Shown here: positions 1 through 8,389 of the stretch, one piece after another | Layout of the letters: each line of letters opens with the position of its first letter | Position numbering within the stretch: position 1 is the first letter of the stretch | Assembly (NCBI RefSeq): GCF_001636845.1 | Contig: NZ_LITT01000011.1 | Span: 428,586 to 492,585 of the forward strand | Length of the DNA stretch: 64,000 nt | Reading direction: 5' to 3' | Source of the DNA: Clostridium ljungdahlii | GTDB taxonomy: Bacteria > Bacillota > Clostridia > Clostridiales > Clostridiaceae | Translations under genes and position numbers: made by a program | Notes under the pieces: model-generated | What the model saw: only the letters and a program-made list of their open reading frames with translations | Database searches by the model: none | Told to the model about the DNA's origin: nothing

Positions 1-686
1 GTATAGATAAAAGCTGTACCTACCATTCCTAAGGTTCCATCACCAAACATTTCTATGGTTGCACCCATACCTTTGTCCAAGTTGAACCTTTCTTCAATTT
101 TATCTGAAGGAAGCTTTAATTCCTCCATAACTGCAAGAGCTACCTGATCCTTACGCCATTCTTTATGGAAGCCAAGACTTTTAGCTAGTAATGAGTTAAC
201 CCCATCGGCAAGAACAACCACATCAGCATAAATATCTCCATCTGGTCTATCTGTTCTAACTCCAATCACCTTATTATTTTCTACAATACATTCCTTTACA
301 ACGGTCTCGCTTACAATTAGCGCACCAGCTTCTATGCATTTTTTTGAAAACCATTGATCAAACTTGCCTCTAAAGACTGTGAAATTATTATAAGGAGGCT
401 TTGACCATTCTATCCCTCTGTAACCTGTTTTCGCTACCGATTCTTTACCTAGAAGCCAAAAGTTTTGCTCAACAATAGGACGCTCAAGAGGTGCTTCCTT
501 CCAAAACTCTGGAATAACTTCTTCCATCATGTGGCGGTATAATACTCCACCCATAACATTTTTTGAGCCAGGATATTTACCTTTTTCAATAACAATAACA
601 TTTAGACCTTCTTTTGCCATTACATATGCTGCTGCAAGCCCTGAAACTCCGGCACCTACAACAATAACATCAAATTTTTCAGCCAA
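1..686 (-). CDS. fixC: FixC-type ETF:quinone oxidoreductase, partial (N-terminal part)
   Basis: FAD-dependent oxidoreductase that takes electrons from electron-transfer flavoprotein and passes them to quinone at the membrane. About 228 N-terminal residues are visible and the rest runs off the window. The dinucleotide-binding motif GAGVSGLAAA follows a short beta strand at the N-terminus. The start is a TTG, three bases after the etfA stop, with a strong AGGAGG at 695-700. It is the third gene of etfB-etfA-fixC and so falls under the promoter at 2846-2877. A FixC partner, rather than an acyl-CoA or lactate dehydrogenase, points this ETF toward quinone, which fits the quinone genes nearby. The family call is firm; the electron donor is unknown. 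Confidence 0.9.
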   Translation of the reverse strand, partial: MAEKFDVIVVGAGVSGLAAAYVMAKEGLNVIVIEKGKYPGSKNVMGGVLYRHMMEEVIPEFWKEAPLERPIVEQNFWLLGKESVAKTGYRGIEWSKPPYNNFTVFRGKFDQWFSKKCIEAGALIVSETVVKECIVENNKVIGVRTDRPDGDIYADVVVLADGVNSLLAKSLGFHKEWRKDQVALAVMEELKLPSDKIEERFNLDKGMGATIEMFGDGTLGMVGTAFIY

Positions 687-689
687 TCT

Positions 690-1979
690 TTAAACCTCCT
701 TTGTAATTGCAGATAAATTTCTAGTTTTTGCTTTTGAAATATCTCCAAGTGCTTCCTTAAAACTAATAATTAGCTTAGGCAATACTTCAAATATGTCTCC
801 CTGAATTCCGTAGGTAGCCAGCTTCATCATTTCACATTCAGTATCTGTATTTATACAAACTATAGTTTCTGCTCCCTGAATTCCAACGGTATGCTGTATT
901 GCACCTGAAATCCCTATAGCAAAGTATAGCTTTGGAGATACAGTTTGACCTGTCTGCCCAACTTGACGTTTATGATCTACCAATCCCTTCTCTACTGCAC
1001 CACGACTTCCTGCCACTACTCCCCCAATGACTTTTGCTAGTTCCTCCAGCAATTTAAATCCTTGTTCATTCTGTACACCTCTTCCGCCGCAAACTATAAT
1101 TTTAGCATCCTCAAGTTTTGCATTTTCTGACTGTTCCTTAATAATTTCTACAACTTTAGTTTTAAGAGATTTTTCTTCAATTTTAAAGGTCTCTTTAACT
1201 ATAGAGCCTGTTTTATTTACTTTAGATTCTGGCATCTGCATAACTCTTGGGCGAACAGTAGCCATTTGAGGACGACGTTTTTCACATACAATAGTGGCCA
1301 TTATATTTCCTCCAAAGGCCGGACGACTGGCAAGTAGTACTCTTTTATCTAAGTCAATGTCCAGATGAGTACAGTCTGCTGTAAGTCCAGTTTTCTTTGC
1401 AGTTGCAACGGCACCAGCTAAATCCCTACCTGTAGTTGTTGCTCCCATTAACAATATTTCTGGTTTATACTTATCTATTAAATAGCAGAAAGCTCTGCTA
1501 TAAGTCTCAGCTCTATAGAAATGAAATACTTCATCGTCTATAACATATATGGTATCTGCGCCATATGAAAAAAGCTCAGATATTATAGCTTCAACTTTAT
1601 CACCTAATAAAACTGTACATACTTTTACCCCTAATTTCGAAGCAAGCTTTCTTGCAGCACCAATAAGTTCAAGAGTAACAGAGGCTAACTCACCTTCCAA
1701 TTGTTCTGCAAAAACCCATACATCTCCAGTATGCTTTTCTGACTTTGAAACTTTGTTATCTTCCTTAGTATCATTCTTTAGAGTATCATTAGCTTTCTTT
1801 TTGCCATCTAAAACACTTAATGCAGAAACTGGACATACAGATACACACTTTCCACATTCAATACACTTTTCTTTACTAACTACTAGTTTACTTTCCCCAT
1901 TAATCTCCAAAGCATCGAATGGACAACTTGGGATACATGATTCACATCCAATACAGGAATTTGAAATTATAACTGCCAT
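690..1979 (-). CDS. etfA: Electron-transfer flavoprotein alpha subunit with N-terminal 2x[4Fe-4S] ferredoxin domain
   Basis: Alpha subunit of the ETF heterodimer; binds FAD and relays electrons between a dehydrogenase and its acceptor. Residues 9-19 (C9, C12, C15, C19) and 39-49 (C39, C42, C45, C49) form two CxxCxxC...CP ferredoxin motifs, a fusion also known in clostridial and acetogen ETFs. A linker to about residue 85 leads to the ETF domain, and the FAD-binding C-terminal region carries VGQTGQTVSP and GISGAIQHTVG. At 429 residues it is about 100 longer than a plain EtfA because of the ferredoxin. It overlaps the end of etfB by 13 bases, indicating translational coupling. The built-in ferredoxin may replace a separate FixX; that is inference. 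Confidence 0.95.
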   Translation of the reverse strand: MAVIISNSCIGCESCIPSCPFDALEINGESKLVVSKEKCIECGKCVSVCPVSALSVLDGKKKANDTLKNDTKEDNKVSKSEKHTGDVWVFAEQLEGELASVTLELIGAARKLASKLGVKVCTVLLGDKVEAIISELFSYGADTIYVIDDEVFHFYRAETYSRAFCYLIDKYKPEILLMGATTTGRDLAGAVATAKKTGLTADCTHLDIDLDKRVLLASRPAFGGNIMATIVCEKRRPQMATVRPRVMQMPESKVNKTGSIVKETFKIEEKSLKTKVVEIIKEQSENAKLEDAKIIVCGGRGVQNEQGFKLLEELAKVIGGVVAGSRGAVEKGLVDHKRQVGQTGQTVSPKLYFAIGISGAIQHTVGIQGAETIVCINTDTECEMMKLATYGIQGDIFEVLPKLIISFKEALGDISKAKTRNLSAITKEV

Positions 1980-2776
1980 CTAACTATTCCTCCTTTCAAG
2001 CTATCTGTAAGCTGTTTTACCATTTCATCAACATTGCCCTTTAATAATTTTCCACCTGACCTTTGAGGTGGAGGAAATATACGTCGAACTGAAGTTGGAG
2101 AACCTTTAAGTCCTAACTGACTCATGTCTGCTTCAAAATCATTAATTCCCCAAGCTGTTGATTTATAACGAGCTGCTCTGATCATATTTGGTAGTGGAGA
2201 AAAACTTAAATCGTTTATATCTTTTTCTATTGTGATTAAGCATGGAAGTTTTGATTCAACAACCTCATAACCATTATCAATTTTTCTGTATATTACCACA
2301 GTATTATTTTTTAAATTTAAAGATTTTATTTTTTGCACATAGGTTAACTGAGGTATACCAAGTCTAGATGCGATACCTGGTCCAACCTGAGCAGTATCTC
2401 CATCTATAGCCTGCTTTCCACAAAATACTAAGTGAATAGGCTCCTTTTCCATTATTTTTTTTATTCCTACTGAAAGTATATAACTTGTAGCTAGGGTATC
2501 AGATCCAGCAAAGACCCTATCTGAAAGAAGATACCCTTCATCTGCTCCCATTTCAATACACTTTTTAATAACTTCCTGTGCTTGAGGTGGACCCATAGAA
2601 ATAATAGAAACCTTACCACCAAACTTATTTTTAATTTTTACAGCTTCTTCTACAGCATGTTCATCATAAGGATTAATAATTGTAGGTGCACTTGATCTGT
2701 CTAAGGTATTTGTTTTTGGATCCATTTTAATTTCTGTAGTATCCGGTACTTGTTTCACACAAACTAAAGTATGCAA
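1967..2776 (-). CDS. etfB: Electron-transfer flavoprotein beta subunit
   Basis: Beta subunit of ETF, which pairs with EtfA to bind flavin and AMP or a second FAD. The N-terminus (HTLVCVKQVPDTTEIK) is the standard EtfB strand, followed by NPYDEHAVEEA and GKQAIDGDTAQVGP, both family hallmarks. The length of 269 residues is normal. The likely start is TTG with a GGAG about 11 bases upstream. It is first in the etfB-etfA-fixC operon, 70 bases downstream of a promoter of the same design as those of the quinone and copper genes. Whether this ETF bifurcates electrons cannot be told from sequence inspection alone. Confidence 0.95.
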   Translation of the reverse strand: MHTLVCVKQVPDTTEIKMDPKTNTLDRSSAPTIINPYDEHAVEEAVKIKNKFGGKVSIISMGPPQAQEVIKKCIEMGADEGYLLSDRVFAGSDTLATSYILSVGIKKIMEKEPIHLVFCGKQAIDGDTAQVGPGIASRLGIPQLTYVQKIKSLNLKNNTVVIYRKIDNGYEVVESKLPCLITIEKDINDLSFSPLPNMIRAARYKSTAWGINDFEADMSQLGLKGSPTSVRRIFPPPQRSGGKLLKGNVDEMVKQLTDSLKGGIVRWQL

Positions 2777-2845
2777 CTAAACAACAACTCCTTCAATTTT
2801 TATTTAAAATTATTATTTACAATCATTTTTCATTATTTGTGCTCT

Positions 2846-2877
2846 ATTATATAAGTCTCATGTGAAGAAAAAATGAA
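2846..2877 (-). promoter_or_regulatory. Regulon-type promoter of etfB-etfA-fixC
   Basis: Read on the minus strand: TTCATT, 5 bases, TTCACA, 9 bases, TATAAT. Two half-sites have an 11-bp period, typical of OmpR-family regulators, and sit at fixed distance from the -10 box. Five other promoters in the first 10.5 kb have the same spacing. Confidence 0.75.
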
Positions 2878-2941
2878 GATTAAATAATTTAAAAAATTTA
2901 TTTAAAACAAGTTTTGGTACGTAAATATTTTTATATAAATC

Positions 2942-2973
2942 TTCATAACTTCTACACAACTATTATGTAATAT
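2942..2973 (+). promoter_or_regulatory. Regulon-type promoter of the HMA-TauE/SafE-cupredoxin gene
   Basis: TTCATA, 5 bases, TACACA, 9 bases, TAATAT. A third TTTATA box lies 12 bases upstream at 2930. Transcription would start near 2980, giving a leader of about 215 nt that contains structured repeat copy A. Confidence 0.65.
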
Positions 2974-2990
2974 TATATCTATTAAATGTA

Positions 2991-3126
2991 TTTATCCGAT
3001 GACTACCCGCTCTAATACTCCCATCTTCTTCAAAGTGGAAGTAAAGAGTAGCTACGTCCCTGGATTCGTTCAACTAAAAATCATGTGGAGTTTGGAACTC
3101 CATCTGATTCAAGTTTTCACTTCATA
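2991..3126 (+). repeat. Structured repeat, copy A
   Basis: Begins TTTATCCGATGACTACC and returns to GTAGCTACGTCCCTGGAT, then a terminal hairpin (AATCA...TGATT around GGAGTT/AACTCC) and a TTCAC-type tip. The same framework appears at 7164 and 40958 with different but still complementary stem sequences. It lies in the predicted leader of the gene at 3195. A short extra hairpin (CTGTAC/GTACACAG) follows at about 3136-3153. It could be a leader RNA or an IS200/IS605-type end; no transposase is nearby. Confidence 0.6.
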
Positions 3127-3194
3127 CCGTGAGGACTGTACCCATGTACACAGCTTATAAAATAACAATAATAATATACTGATGAGGTGAATTT

Positions 3195-4607
3195 ATGAGT
3201 ATAAAAAATATAAGACTAAAAGTATATAATATGACTTGTACATCTTGTGAAAAAGCCATAGAAAGAGCATTAAAAAAATTAGTAGGAGTTTTTAATGCAA
3301 AAGCCAACTATAGTGGTCAATTTGTCGACATAGAATATGATTCTGAACTTTGCAGTCTAAAGGATATAAAAGATTGTATAAATAGTGCTGGTTATAGTAC
3401 TGAAAACTCCTCTAACTTCGGATTTGCTGGTATACTAATGGTAGCGATTGCTATTATTTTTATAGGTAATTCTACTGGTGGTTTCGATATGAACAATATG
3501 CTTAAAGGAGCAACCTATTTTGTACTCTTTGTAGTTGGAGTTCTCACCTCCATACACTGTGTGGGAATGTGCGGTGGAATAATGCTCTCTCAAAGCTTAT
3601 CTAATGAAAGTACCAATAAATTTCAGGCAATTAAACCTGCAATACTTTATAATGTAGGGAGAGTAATATCATATACAATTCTAGGTGGAATTATTGGTGC
3701 CTTGGGTTCCGTACTTTCACTATCTATAAAAACTCAAGCTGCTCTTCAACTGTTTGCTGGTTTATTTATGATCATCATGGGATTTAATATGGCTGGTTTT
3801 TCTTTATTTAGAAAACTGCAAATAAAACTACCTTGGTCCTTTTGTTCCGTAAAGAATAAGCCTAAAACTCCATTTATGTTAGGTATTTTAAATGGTTTAA
3901 TGCCATGCGGACCTCTTCAAACTATGCAGCTGTATGCTCTTGGTACAGGCAGCGCTGCTAAAGGTGCTCTTTCTATGTTCATCTTTGCATTAGGTACAGT
4001 GCCTTTAATGTTAACTTTCGGTGCAGTTTCTGGCCTATTAAGCAAAGGGTACACAAAAAAGATTTTAAAATTTAGTGGAGTCCTTGTAATTGTTCTAGGA
4101 TTAATTATGAGTAATAGAGGACTGTCTTTAGCTGGAATAAATGTTGTTTCATCTGTAGCTTCTCTTTTGCCTGGCACCAATCAATCCCTTGCTGCTTCTG
4201 CGGCAAATAGCACTAAAGCTATTTTAAAGGACGGAGTTCAGGTAGTGAATATGACTGCAGATGGAAATGGGTATACACCTAATGTACTGTATGTAAAGAA
4301 AGGTATTCCTGTTAAGTGGATAATAGATGGAAAACAAATAAATTCCTGCAACAATGCAATTGTAGTACCATCATTAAATATAAAGAAGCAGTTGGATAAT
4401 GGTAAAAATGTAATAGAGTTTACACCAGAGGACAAAGATATAAACTTCAGCTGTTGGATGGGAATGATAAATGGTGTAATTCGAGTAGTAGATAACTTAG
4501 ATTCTGTTGATACATCTAAGCCAGATCCTTCAGCTCCACCAGTTGGCGGCCCAAATTGCTGCAGCGGTGGTGCAGTAGCACCTGGTGGTAATTCATCAAC
4601 TAAATAA
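3195..4607 (+). CDS. HMA domain - TauE/SafE-type membrane domain - cupredoxin-like domain fusion
   Basis: Probable copper-handling membrane protein. Residues 1-70 form a heavy-metal-associated domain with the metal-binding C15-T-S-C18. Two hydrophobic stretches lead into a six-helix membrane domain carrying GVLTSIHCVGMCGG and NGLMPCGP, the paired Cys/Pro motifs of the SafE/DsbD-like group. From about residue 345 an extracytoplasmic beta-rich domain resembles cupredoxin, with Cys and Met ligands (NSCNNA and SCWMGM). RBS GAGGTG lies upstream. Such proteins accompany ccoGHIS copper-insertion genes, and the FixH-like and NapH-like genes here recall that set. The reading frame continues after the stop as a decayed domain (next entry). 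Substrate is inferred. Confidence 0.8.
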   Translation: MSIKNIRLKVYNMTCTSCEKAIERALKKLVGVFNAKANYSGQFVDIEYDSELCSLKDIKDCINSAGYSTENSSNFGFAGILMVAIAIIFIGNSTGGFDMNNMLKGATYFVLFVVGVLTSIHCVGMCGGIMLSQSLSNESTNKFQAIKPAILYNVGRVISYTILGGIIGALGSVLSLSIKTQAALQLFAGLFMIIMGFNMAGFSLFRKLQIKLPWSFCSVKNKPKTPFMLGILNGLMPCGPLQTMQLYALGTGSAAKGALSMFIFALGTVPLMLTFGAVSGLLSKGYTKKILKFSGVLVIVLGLIMSNRGLSLAGINVVSSVASLLPGTNQSLAASAANSTKAILKDGVQVVNMTADGNGYTPNVLYVKKGIPVKWIIDGKQINSCNNAIVVPSLNIKKQLDNGKNVIEFTPEDKDINFSCWMGMINGVIRVVDNLDSVDTSKPDPSAPPVGGPNCCSGGAVAPGGNSSTK

Positions 4608-4818
4608 CAAAATCAAAGCATATATGGAAGTGATCTAAGCAAGGTTCCAGCTGAAACTGTAGCTAATACTGCAATGGTAATTAGTAAAAATCAAAGTGCT
4701 ACAATCAAGGGCATTGGCTATGAGTTTAAACCTCTTATAGTTGTTAGGTATTATTGAAGTGGTGGATGATATCAAAAAAGCTAACCTAGAAAATATTAGG
4801 CAAACATATATTAAATAA
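4608..4818 (+). pseudogene. Decayed second C-terminal domain of the upstream gene
   Basis: After the TAA at 4605-4607 the same frame stays open and encodes a plausible protein (ETVANTAMVISKNQSA, then IKGIGYEFKPLIVV), then stops at about 4758. One frame over, coding resumes with EVVDDIKKANLENIRQ and ends at 4816-4818. This looks like an extra cupredoxin-like domain lost through a nonsense mutation and an internal deletion. Confidence 0.65.
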
Positions 4819-4830
4819 AGTAATACTAAA

Positions 4831-4878
4831 ACCTCTTTGTGCTATAGCTTTTTTACAAAATACATAACACAAGGAGGT
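4831..4878. terminator. Bidirectional terminator between convergent genes
   Basis: ACCTC-TTTGTG pairs with CACAA-GGAGGT across a loop, followed by CCCTTTTTT on the plus strand. It lies between the copper-gene remnant and the histidine kinase gene. Confidence 0.6.
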
Positions 4879-4888
4879 CCCTTTTTTA

Positions 4889-6250
4889 TTAATTCATAAA
4901 ACGTATAGTAAATGTAGATCCTTTACCTACTTCACTTTCAACAGTAATAGAAGCTGAATGTAGAGTTAAAATATCCTTTACTATGGTTAATCCGATTCCG
5001 CTTCCTTCAATTTTATTTCTGCTCCTATCTCCTCTATAAAGTCTTTCAAATATAAAAGGTAAATCTTCCTTGCTAATTCCAATCCCAGTATCTCTTATAC
5101 TGACAATAATATTTTCTTTATCTCTAGTTAAGTTAATCCAAACTTTTCCTCCATAATTTGAAAATTTTACTGAGTTAGATAAAAGATTAATAAATACCTG
5201 TTTTAATTTATCTACATCACCAATTATACTATAGTCCTTATCTGGTCTTATATTATAGATTAGTTCTATATTTTTCTCTTTTAATGCAATTGAAAAATCA
5301 TCACATACTGCAGATAACAATTCATCTAATAAGATCTTCTCTTTATTAATAGAAATTGTCTCTGCTTCAAATTCCTTTAGGGTATTTAGGTTATTTAAAA
5401 GTTTTCCAAACCTGATAACCTCATCATTTAAACCTATTAACTGTTCTGTATTTACTGGAAAAATTCCATCAATCATGGCTTCTAAGTTATTTTGAAGAAT
5501 ATTAAGTGGAGTTCTTATTTCATGCGATATATCAGAAACTAGCCTTTTTCTTAGTAAATCCTGATGATTAAGTTTTTCTCCTAACGTATTTATACTGATC
5601 TTAAGTTTCTCAATCTCTAATATGTCTGTGTCTATATTAGTTCTAGAATTATAATCTCCATTAGATAGTTTTACCGATACATTTGATACATCTCTAATAG
5701 GTACTGAAAACTGCTTTGAAATATACAGGCTAATAATTATTACAATAAGAAGACTTAAAAAAATACTAGCAATAATTCCTTTGTTAATGGATAATTTAAA
5801 ATTTACATCATCAGCAGATAATAATATTGAAGAATATTGACCTATCTGTACATATCCAACAACATCGCCATTATATTTAATTTGGAAACTATTTGTGGTA
5901 AAAACTCCATTTTTACCATCTAAGGATTTAAAATGTTCTTTTTCTTTAATATCATTTGGATCCATCATCCAAACCAACTTTTTATTTGAATCTAAAAGAG
6001 TTATGCAGTAATTACTCATATATGCCTCATGCTTCATTTCACTTCCTGAAGTTGCTGTCCATTTTTTATCTCTTTTATAAACCTCTTGGAAATACTGTAC
6101 TATTCTATCATTTCTTTTATTCTGGGTATTCACCATATATTCACTAAATTTATTGCTTATTGTGATATTTACAAAGATAGCAGTTAATAGTGCAGCTAAT
6201 ATGGAGCAAACTAAAATTATAATGCTTAGCTTTCGCCTAATACTATACAT
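4889..6250 (-). CDS. Membrane sensor histidine kinase
   Basis: Sensor of an OmpR/EnvZ-type two-component system. A membrane helix at about residues 8-28 is followed by an extracytoplasmic sensing region to about 155, a second helix, a HAMP segment, then HisKA with the phospho-acceptor in SDISHEIRTPLN (about residue 243). The ATPase carries N box NLLSNSVKF, DTGIGISKED and GSGIGLTIVKD. The ATG at 6248-6250 overlaps the regulator's stop as TGATG, so the two are translationally coupled. It sits between the copper-type gene and menA, and the paired regulator is the prime candidate for the six matching promoters. The signal sensed is unknown; redox, copper or quinone state are guesses from context. 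Confidence 0.92.
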   Translation of the reverse strand: MYSIRRKLSIIILVCSILAALLTAIFVNITISNKFSEYMVNTQNKRNDRIVQYFQEVYKRDKKWTATSGSEMKHEAYMSNYCITLLDSNKKLVWMMDPNDIKEKEHFKSLDGKNGVFTTNSFQIKYNGDVVGYVQIGQYSSILLSADDVNFKLSINKGIIASIFLSLLIVIIISLYISKQFSVPIRDVSNVSVKLSNGDYNSRTNIDTDILEIEKLKISINTLGEKLNHQDLLRKRLVSDISHEIRTPLNILQNNLEAMIDGIFPVNTEQLIGLNDEVIRFGKLLNNLNTLKEFEAETISINKEKILLDELLSAVCDDFSIALKEKNIELIYNIRPDKDYSIIGDVDKLKQVFINLLSNSVKFSNYGGKVWINLTRDKENIIVSIRDTGIGISKEDLPFIFERLYRGDRSRNKIEGSGIGLTIVKDILTLHSASITVESEVGKGSTFTIRFMN

Positions 6251-6933
6251 CAATTGTCACCACCAAACTTATATCCCAGCCTTATAACCGTCAAAATATA
6301 CTTAGGATTTTTGCTGTCTTCCTCTATCTTCTTTCTTATATTTTTAATATGAACATCTACTGTCCTATCAAACCCCTCAAAATCCATACCAAAAGCCCTA
6401 TCAATTAATTGTTCTCTAGTAAGAACTTTTCCTTTATTCGCTGCAAGAACATATAAAATATCAAATTCATTAGGGGTAAGTGGTATTTCTTGTCCTCTAA
6501 CTTTCACAATTCTACTATCCTTGTAAATTTGGATATTTTCATTATCAAAAGATAAAACTGAACTATTGTTTGAATCTAATCTTCTAAATAGAGAATTAAC
6601 TCTTGCAACCAGTTCTCTTGGACTAAAAGGTTTAACTAAATACTCGTCTGCACCTGTATTAAGACCTTCTATTCTATCTTCTAATGCAGATTTAGCAGTA
6701 ACCATAAATATGTGTACATCAGATTTACCTCTTATAATTTTGCATATTTCCTCTCCTTGAATATCTGGCAGCATTAGATCAAGTATTACCAAACTGAATT
6801 CAATTGAATCAAATAGCTCTAAACCCTGTAATCCTGTAGTTGAGGTATGTACCTCATAGCCTTCCTTTTCTAAATATGCCTTTTGCACATTGGATATTCT
6901 TTCCTCATCTTCTATTATTAAAATTTTATTCAT
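6250..6933 (-). CDS. OmpR-family response regulator
   Basis: Two-domain transcription factor. The receiver domain has the acidic pocket IEDEER, the phospho-acceptor in VILDLMLPD (about residue 52) and the conserved Lys in LVKPFSPREL. The C-terminal winged helix carries LTPNEFDILYVL and RTVDVHIKNIRKKI. A longer GTG start at 6942 is possible, but the ATG at 6931-6933 is chosen because GAGGTG lies correctly before it. A promoter with the regulon architecture lies 70 bases upstream (7003-7034), implying autoregulation. Direct-repeat boxes with 11-bp period are what OmpR-family dimers usually bind. Confidence 0.93.
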   Translation of the reverse strand: MNKILIIEDEERISNVQKAYLEKEGYEVHTSTTGLQGLELFDSIEFSLVILDLMLPDIQGEEICKIIRGKSDVHIFMVTAKSALEDRIEGLNTGADEYLVKPFSPRELVARVNSLFRRLDSNNSSVLSFDNENIQIYKDSRIVKVRGQEIPLTPNEFDILYVLAANKGKVLTREQLIDRAFGMDFEGFDRTVDVHIKNIRKKIEEDSKNPKYILTVIRLGYKFGGDN

Positions 6934-7002
6934 GCTACTCACCTCAATTTTATATTGTTAAAAACTAACAAATTCTTGAACTTATTTTTATATTATTTTT
7001 AT

Positions 7003-7034
7003 ATAATAACTGAATTTTGTAAAGATTTTATGTA
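7003..7034 (-). promoter_or_regulatory. Regulon-type promoter of the two-component system
   Basis: Read on the minus strand: TACATA, 5 bases (AAATC), TTTACA, 9 bases, TATTAT. Same layout as the five other sites, so the regulator probably controls its own operon. Confidence 0.7.
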
Positions 7035-7101
7035 GATTATAGAACTATATAAAAATTACAGTAACCTCTCTCATTTGGATATTTTTTATTCCTATAAAAT
7101 C

Positions 7102-7133
7102 TTTATAAAATCTTCACATTCTTAATCTATAGT
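7102..7133 (+). promoter_or_regulatory. Regulon-type promoter of menA and the CPBP gene
   Basis: TTTATA, 5 bases (AAATC), TTCACA, 9 bases, TATAGT. A further 11-base unit, CCTATAAAATC, lies directly upstream, giving three tandem units. The predicted leader of about 245 nt contains structured repeat copy B. Confidence 0.75.
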
Positions 7134-7163
7134 ATATATAAATCAATAATTTAAATCTACTAT

Positions 7164-7336
7164 TTTATCCGATGGCTACCATCCGTAACACTCCCATCAC
7201 ACACAGCGAAAGCGATTTAGAGTTCTTATGCTGTGCATAACGGCTGATACGCCCCTGGATAAGTTCTTCCAAGACTCAGATGGGAGAGGTATTCCTCATA
7301 AGCAAACTCCACCTGAGTCTAAGAATCACTTGATAA
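7164..7336 (+). repeat. Structured repeat, copy B
   Basis: Begins TTTATCCGATGGCTACC and closes with ACGCCCCTGGATAA (outer pair TTATCC/GGATAA). The inner arm has ACACAGC/GCTGTG and CCGT/ACGG pairs. The terminal hairpin is GACTCAG...CTGAGTC. It ends AATCACTTGATAAA. The stems differ in sequence from copies A and C but keep pairing. It lies between promoter and start codon of menA. Confidence 0.65.
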
Positions 7337-7385
7337 AAACACTATAATCTTAGTGGCAACAAATATATGAGGAGGATAAAAAAAG

Positions 7386-8282
7386 ATGAAACAAAAAATA
7401 AAAATATGGTTAAGAGCTGCAAGGCTTTTTTCCTTAACTGCTTCTATAATTCCAGTTACAATAGGTGCTATATTTGCTGCAAAAGAATCAAAATTTCAGT
7501 TAATGTACTACCTACTTTCCCTATTTGCTGCTGTACTTTTACAAGCTTCAGTAAATATGCTTAATGACTATGATGATTTTATAAATAAAGTTGATACAAA
7601 AGATTCAAGCTCTTCTAATGGTGTTATTTTAGAAAATTTGTTAACTCCTAAAGAAATATCTAAAGGTGGGCGTCTAGTTTTAGCTTTAGGCTGCATCATC
7701 GGATTATTTCTAGCTTTCAAAAAAGGACCTTTTATTCTAATTCTAGGGGCTATAGGAGCTTTAAGTGGTTATTCATACACAGGAAAGCCACTTATGCTAA
7801 AATATAGAGGTTTAGGTGCTCCTTTAGTATTTATAATCTTTGGCCCTCTAATGGTCTTAGGTGGATATTTTGTACAAACTCAAAGAATTAGCACTAACGT
7901 ACTTTTGTTATCTATACCAGTTGGACTTTTAACTACAGCAATTTTGCACGCAAATGATATTAGGGATATTTATCATGATAAAAAAGCTGGAATAAAAACT
8001 CTATCTATAATTATTGGAAGAGCTAATGCCTGCTATATTTATTATGGTTTAGTTTATTTATCCTATATTTCTGTTTTAGCTATGACTTATTACAGAGTTA
8101 CCCCTATTTGGAGTTTACTTTGTCTAATTACATTGCCAACAGCACTAAAAAACATAAATAAATTGCGTATATCCAATGGTTCTGCTTCTGGGTTAAAAGC
8201 TCTTGACCAGGAAACAGCAAAACTACAAGCACAATTTGGAGCTATCCTTATTATTTCACTACTATTTTCTTCTATAAAATAA
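7386..8282 (+). CDS. menA: UbiA-family prenyltransferase, MenA-type
   Basis: Integral membrane enzyme that attaches a polyprenyl chain to an aromatic head group, most likely 1,4-dihydroxy-2-naphthoate, giving demethylmenaquinone. The first Asp-rich motif is NDYDD (residues 60-64) followed by NKVD. The second, DIRDIYHDKKAG, lies near residue 190. These bind the diphosphate through magnesium. About eight membrane segments and a length of 298 residues are normal. RBS GAGGAGG lies upstream. menG and a polyprenyl synthase gene follow within 3 kb under matching promoters, supporting a quinone role. No gene for head-group synthesis is in the window, so the exact quinone is inferred. Confidence 0.85.
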   Translation: MKQKIKIWLRAARLFSLTASIIPVTIGAIFAAKESKFQLMYYLLSLFAAVLLQASVNMLNDYDDFINKVDTKDSSSSNGVILENLLTPKEISKGGRLVLALGCIIGLFLAFKKGPFILILGAIGALSGYSYTGKPLMLKYRGLGAPLVFIIFGPLMVLGGYFVQTQRISTNVLLLSIPVGLLTTAILHANDIRDIYHDKKAGIKTLSIIIGRANACYIYYGLVYLSYISVLAMTYYRVTPIWSLLCLITLPTALKNINKLRISNGSASGLKALDQETAKLQAQFGAILIISLLFSSIK

Positions 8283-8389
8283 AATCCAGGTCTATTTAAT
8301 AGAAAATCTTTATAACTTAAAAATTTCTATAGAAGAAAATAAAAACTTAAAAACACCGTAAGTAATACAAAATTGAGGGAGGCATTGTC

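Noticed and set aside
1027..1269. Plus-strand frames inside etfA and most other antisense frames
   Set aside because: Shadows of confidently assigned genes, without ribosome binding sites.
2991..3126. Copies A-C as a known riboswitch
   Set aside because: No match to conserved cores I recognise (for example c-di-GMP, cobalamin, SAM, TPP), and copy C is not upstream of a plus-strand gene.
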